Positions 16,461 to 17,216 of a DNA stretch of 17,216 nt are shown one piece after another. The number at the start of each line of letters is the position of its first letter. The stretch's first letter is position 1. The notes beneath the pieces are model-generated. The model was not told where the DNA came from and searched no databases. It saw nothing but the letters and a program-made list of their open reading frames with translations. Both the position numbers and the translations under genes were made by a program. Source of the stretch: Deltaproteobacteria bacterium (GTDB taxonomy: Bacteria; Desulfobacterota; Desulfobacteria; Desulfobacterales; Desulfatibacillaceae); NCBI GenBank assembly GCA_019308705.1, contig JAFDHW010000010.1, positions 1 to 17,216 on the forward strand, given 5' to 3'.

Positions 16461-16596
16461 ATCCGCGCGCCGGGCCTTGCTCGGCCCGGCAGGCCAGGTC
16501 TTGTCTCCGGTCGGCGTCCGAAAGGGGATTATGGGAATCCGTCAGGAGTTTGTGAGCGGGCAAGGGATGATCCGGGGGGCTTCTGAATCGCGGCAT
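16459..16596 (-). CDS. Candidate 45-residue leader peptide coupled to the giant gene
   Basis: An ATG at 16596 follows a very strong GGGAGGAGG (16602-16610) at 5 bases spacing and opens a 45-codon frame beginning MPRFRSPPDH. Its TAG stop (16459-16461) overlaps the AGGAGGAG ribosome site of the giant gene, with 9 bases between the stop and the GTG, the geometry of translational coupling. The product is polar, Pro/Arg-rich, with no signal peptide or recognisable domain. Third-position G/C is about 31 of 45, lower than in the neighbouring genes, so it may be a regulatory leader rather than a protein selected for sequence. The frame continues open upstream, but those parts lack a ribosome site. 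Not recognised. Confidence 0.4.
   Translation of the reverse strand: MPRFRSPPDHPLPAHKLLTDSHNPLSDADRRQDLACRAEQGPARG
16469..16490 (-). other. Hairpin in the leader of the giant gene
   Basis: An 8-bp perfect GC stem (16469-16476 with 16483-16490) with a 6-base loop sits in the last codons of the leader frame, 8 bases before the giant gene's ribosome site. Ribosomes reading the leader would open it, which would fit coupling or attenuation. Confidence 0.4.
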
Positions 16597-17098
16597 GCAA
16601 ACCTCCTCCCTTTCGGCGCCTCGTCCCGGGCGGGGTGGGGAATCGGACGCCTTGCCAAAAAGGTCGCGGATTTCGGGCTGAAACAGGAATTCGGAAATTG
16701 GTGGAAACCTTGCAGCGCGCATAAGCAACCACTTCGTTGGTCGGCTTTCACTCCCCGGGGTATCCCGGCATATCGGCCGCATCTTTACGGGCAGGCTATT
16801 CTCGTTGGTCCATGGGAAGAATAGGGCGCAAACCCTCTTTTTCGGGAAGGAGCGCCTGCCTCGCCAAGGAAAAGGCGCAAGAAAGCAGCAAACACGTGCC
16901 GCGGTTTTTGCTTTGGATATTGACCGGTTGCCGAATGGCGCCTGGCGGAAAACCCTGGGCCTGTGGCAAAGACACGCGCGGCCATAGGCTGTTGCAGGCA
17001 GGAGCGGCGGCCGGAAAGGGGCGTAGGTAGAGGCCGGGAGGCCTCGCATACAGGTTTCCGCAGGGATAAATGGGGGAAGTCTACCCCGAATTATTCAT

Positions 17099-17216
17099 GA
17101 AAAATTTCACCGCATAAAATATTTATATGGATTTAAACAGGTTAAGTGCCAATGGAAGGGTCCTTGAAAAATACACGCTGTTTAGTTGAGGAATGCTGAC
17201 ATCGGCGAAATTTTTC
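17099..17216. repeat. 14-bp inverted repeat pair at the window edge
   Basis: GAAAAATTTCACCG at 17099-17112 is matched on the opposite strand by GAAAAATTTCGCCG at 17216-17203, 13 of 14 bases, with 90 bases between. The right copy touches the window edge, so its full extent is unknown. It could be a regulator site pair, the ends of a small element, or chance in AT-rich DNA. Confidence 0.35.
17122..17152 (-). promoter_or_regulatory. Weak promoter candidate for the cluster
   Basis: On the minus strand TTGGCA (17147-17152) and TATAAA (17122-17127) each match five of six positions of the sigma-70 hexamers, but the spacer is 19 bases, longer than ideal. The same place reads TGGCAC followed by a GT where sigma-54 needs GC, so it is a near miss for that class too. 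The AT-rich setting supports a promoter somewhere here; a start would leave a 5' leader of more than 600 bases. Confidence 0.3.

Larger units (their letters stand above)
16597..17216. other. Upstream region without a convincing gene
   Basis: About 620 bases upstream of the leader peptide. Open frames exist here on both strands but lack ribosome sites, plausible composition and recognisable domains. The stretch to about 17085 is GC-rich like the genes, and the last 130 bases are clearly AT-rich, as expected for a promoter region. I see no tRNA, CRISPR, insertion sequence or riboswitch that I can support. Confidence 0.5.

Noticed and set aside
16820..16860. A GCGCAAACCC stretch reminiscent of the conserved core of a c-di-GMP (GEMM) riboswitch
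   Set aside because: The paired GGGACGCAAAGCC-type element and the tetraloop-receptor arrangement are not found, and the stretch lies on the strand opposite to the cluster.
16459..17049. A full 196-codon minus-strand frame upstream of the giant gene
   Set aside because: The start at 17049 has no ribosome site and the N-terminal two thirds have no recognisable domain; only the last 45 codons have a strong initiation site and are kept as a candidate.

Overview
The window is a GC-rich (third codon position strongly G/C), ordinary bacterial chromosomal segment. The sensor kinase opens with MAD-PTYEEL, an N-terminus I associate with PAS kinases of sulfate-reducing Desulfobacterota. Together with secreted multicopper-oxidase-like proteins and Gly-rich GGGCF C-terminal anchors, this suggests a deltaproteobacterial (Desulfobacterota) host. 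That is inference; there is no rRNA or marker gene here.

Left edge, + strand: the last 18 codons of an upstream gene (2-58), then a soluble PAS-GAF-PAS-PAS HisKA_2-type histidine kinase (97-2415). A 16-bp perfect hairpin (2445-2480) closes both this gene and the convergent cluster.

The rest is a five-gene minus-strand cluster, read right to left. First comes a giant secreted protein of 2836 residues (GTG start at 16449), preceded by a leader that may encode a 45-residue peptide coupled to it. Next are a multicopper-oxidase-like protein (7857-6589), a second, ligand-poor cupredoxin paralogue (6570-5551), a small secreted protein (5425-4898) and a subtilisin-family S8 protease (4802-2499). All five carry signal peptides. 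GC-rich hairpins lie in several of the gaps and may tune the amounts of the parts.

The main point of interest is the giant ORF. It reads as two proteins joined in frame. The first is an SdrD_B/TIG/beta-helix surface protein that ends in its own Gly-rich Cys sorting signal, membrane helix and Arg-Arg. The second is a copper oxidase with its own signal-peptide-like helix and its own C-terminal sorting signal. The giant protein keeps only the first-domain half of the multicopper trinuclear ligand set (plus the type 1 Cys). The next gene keeps only the last-domain half, with the type 1 Cys replaced by Ser. Together they supply the eight histidines of one site. A working model is a cell-surface oxidase assembled from separate chains, anchored through GGGCF tails and possibly matured by the cluster's own S8 protease. 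The substrate (metal ion or other) cannot be read from the sequence.

The right end (16597-17216) shows no convincing gene beyond the leader peptide. It becomes AT-rich after about 17085 and holds a weak promoter candidate and a 14-bp inverted repeat.
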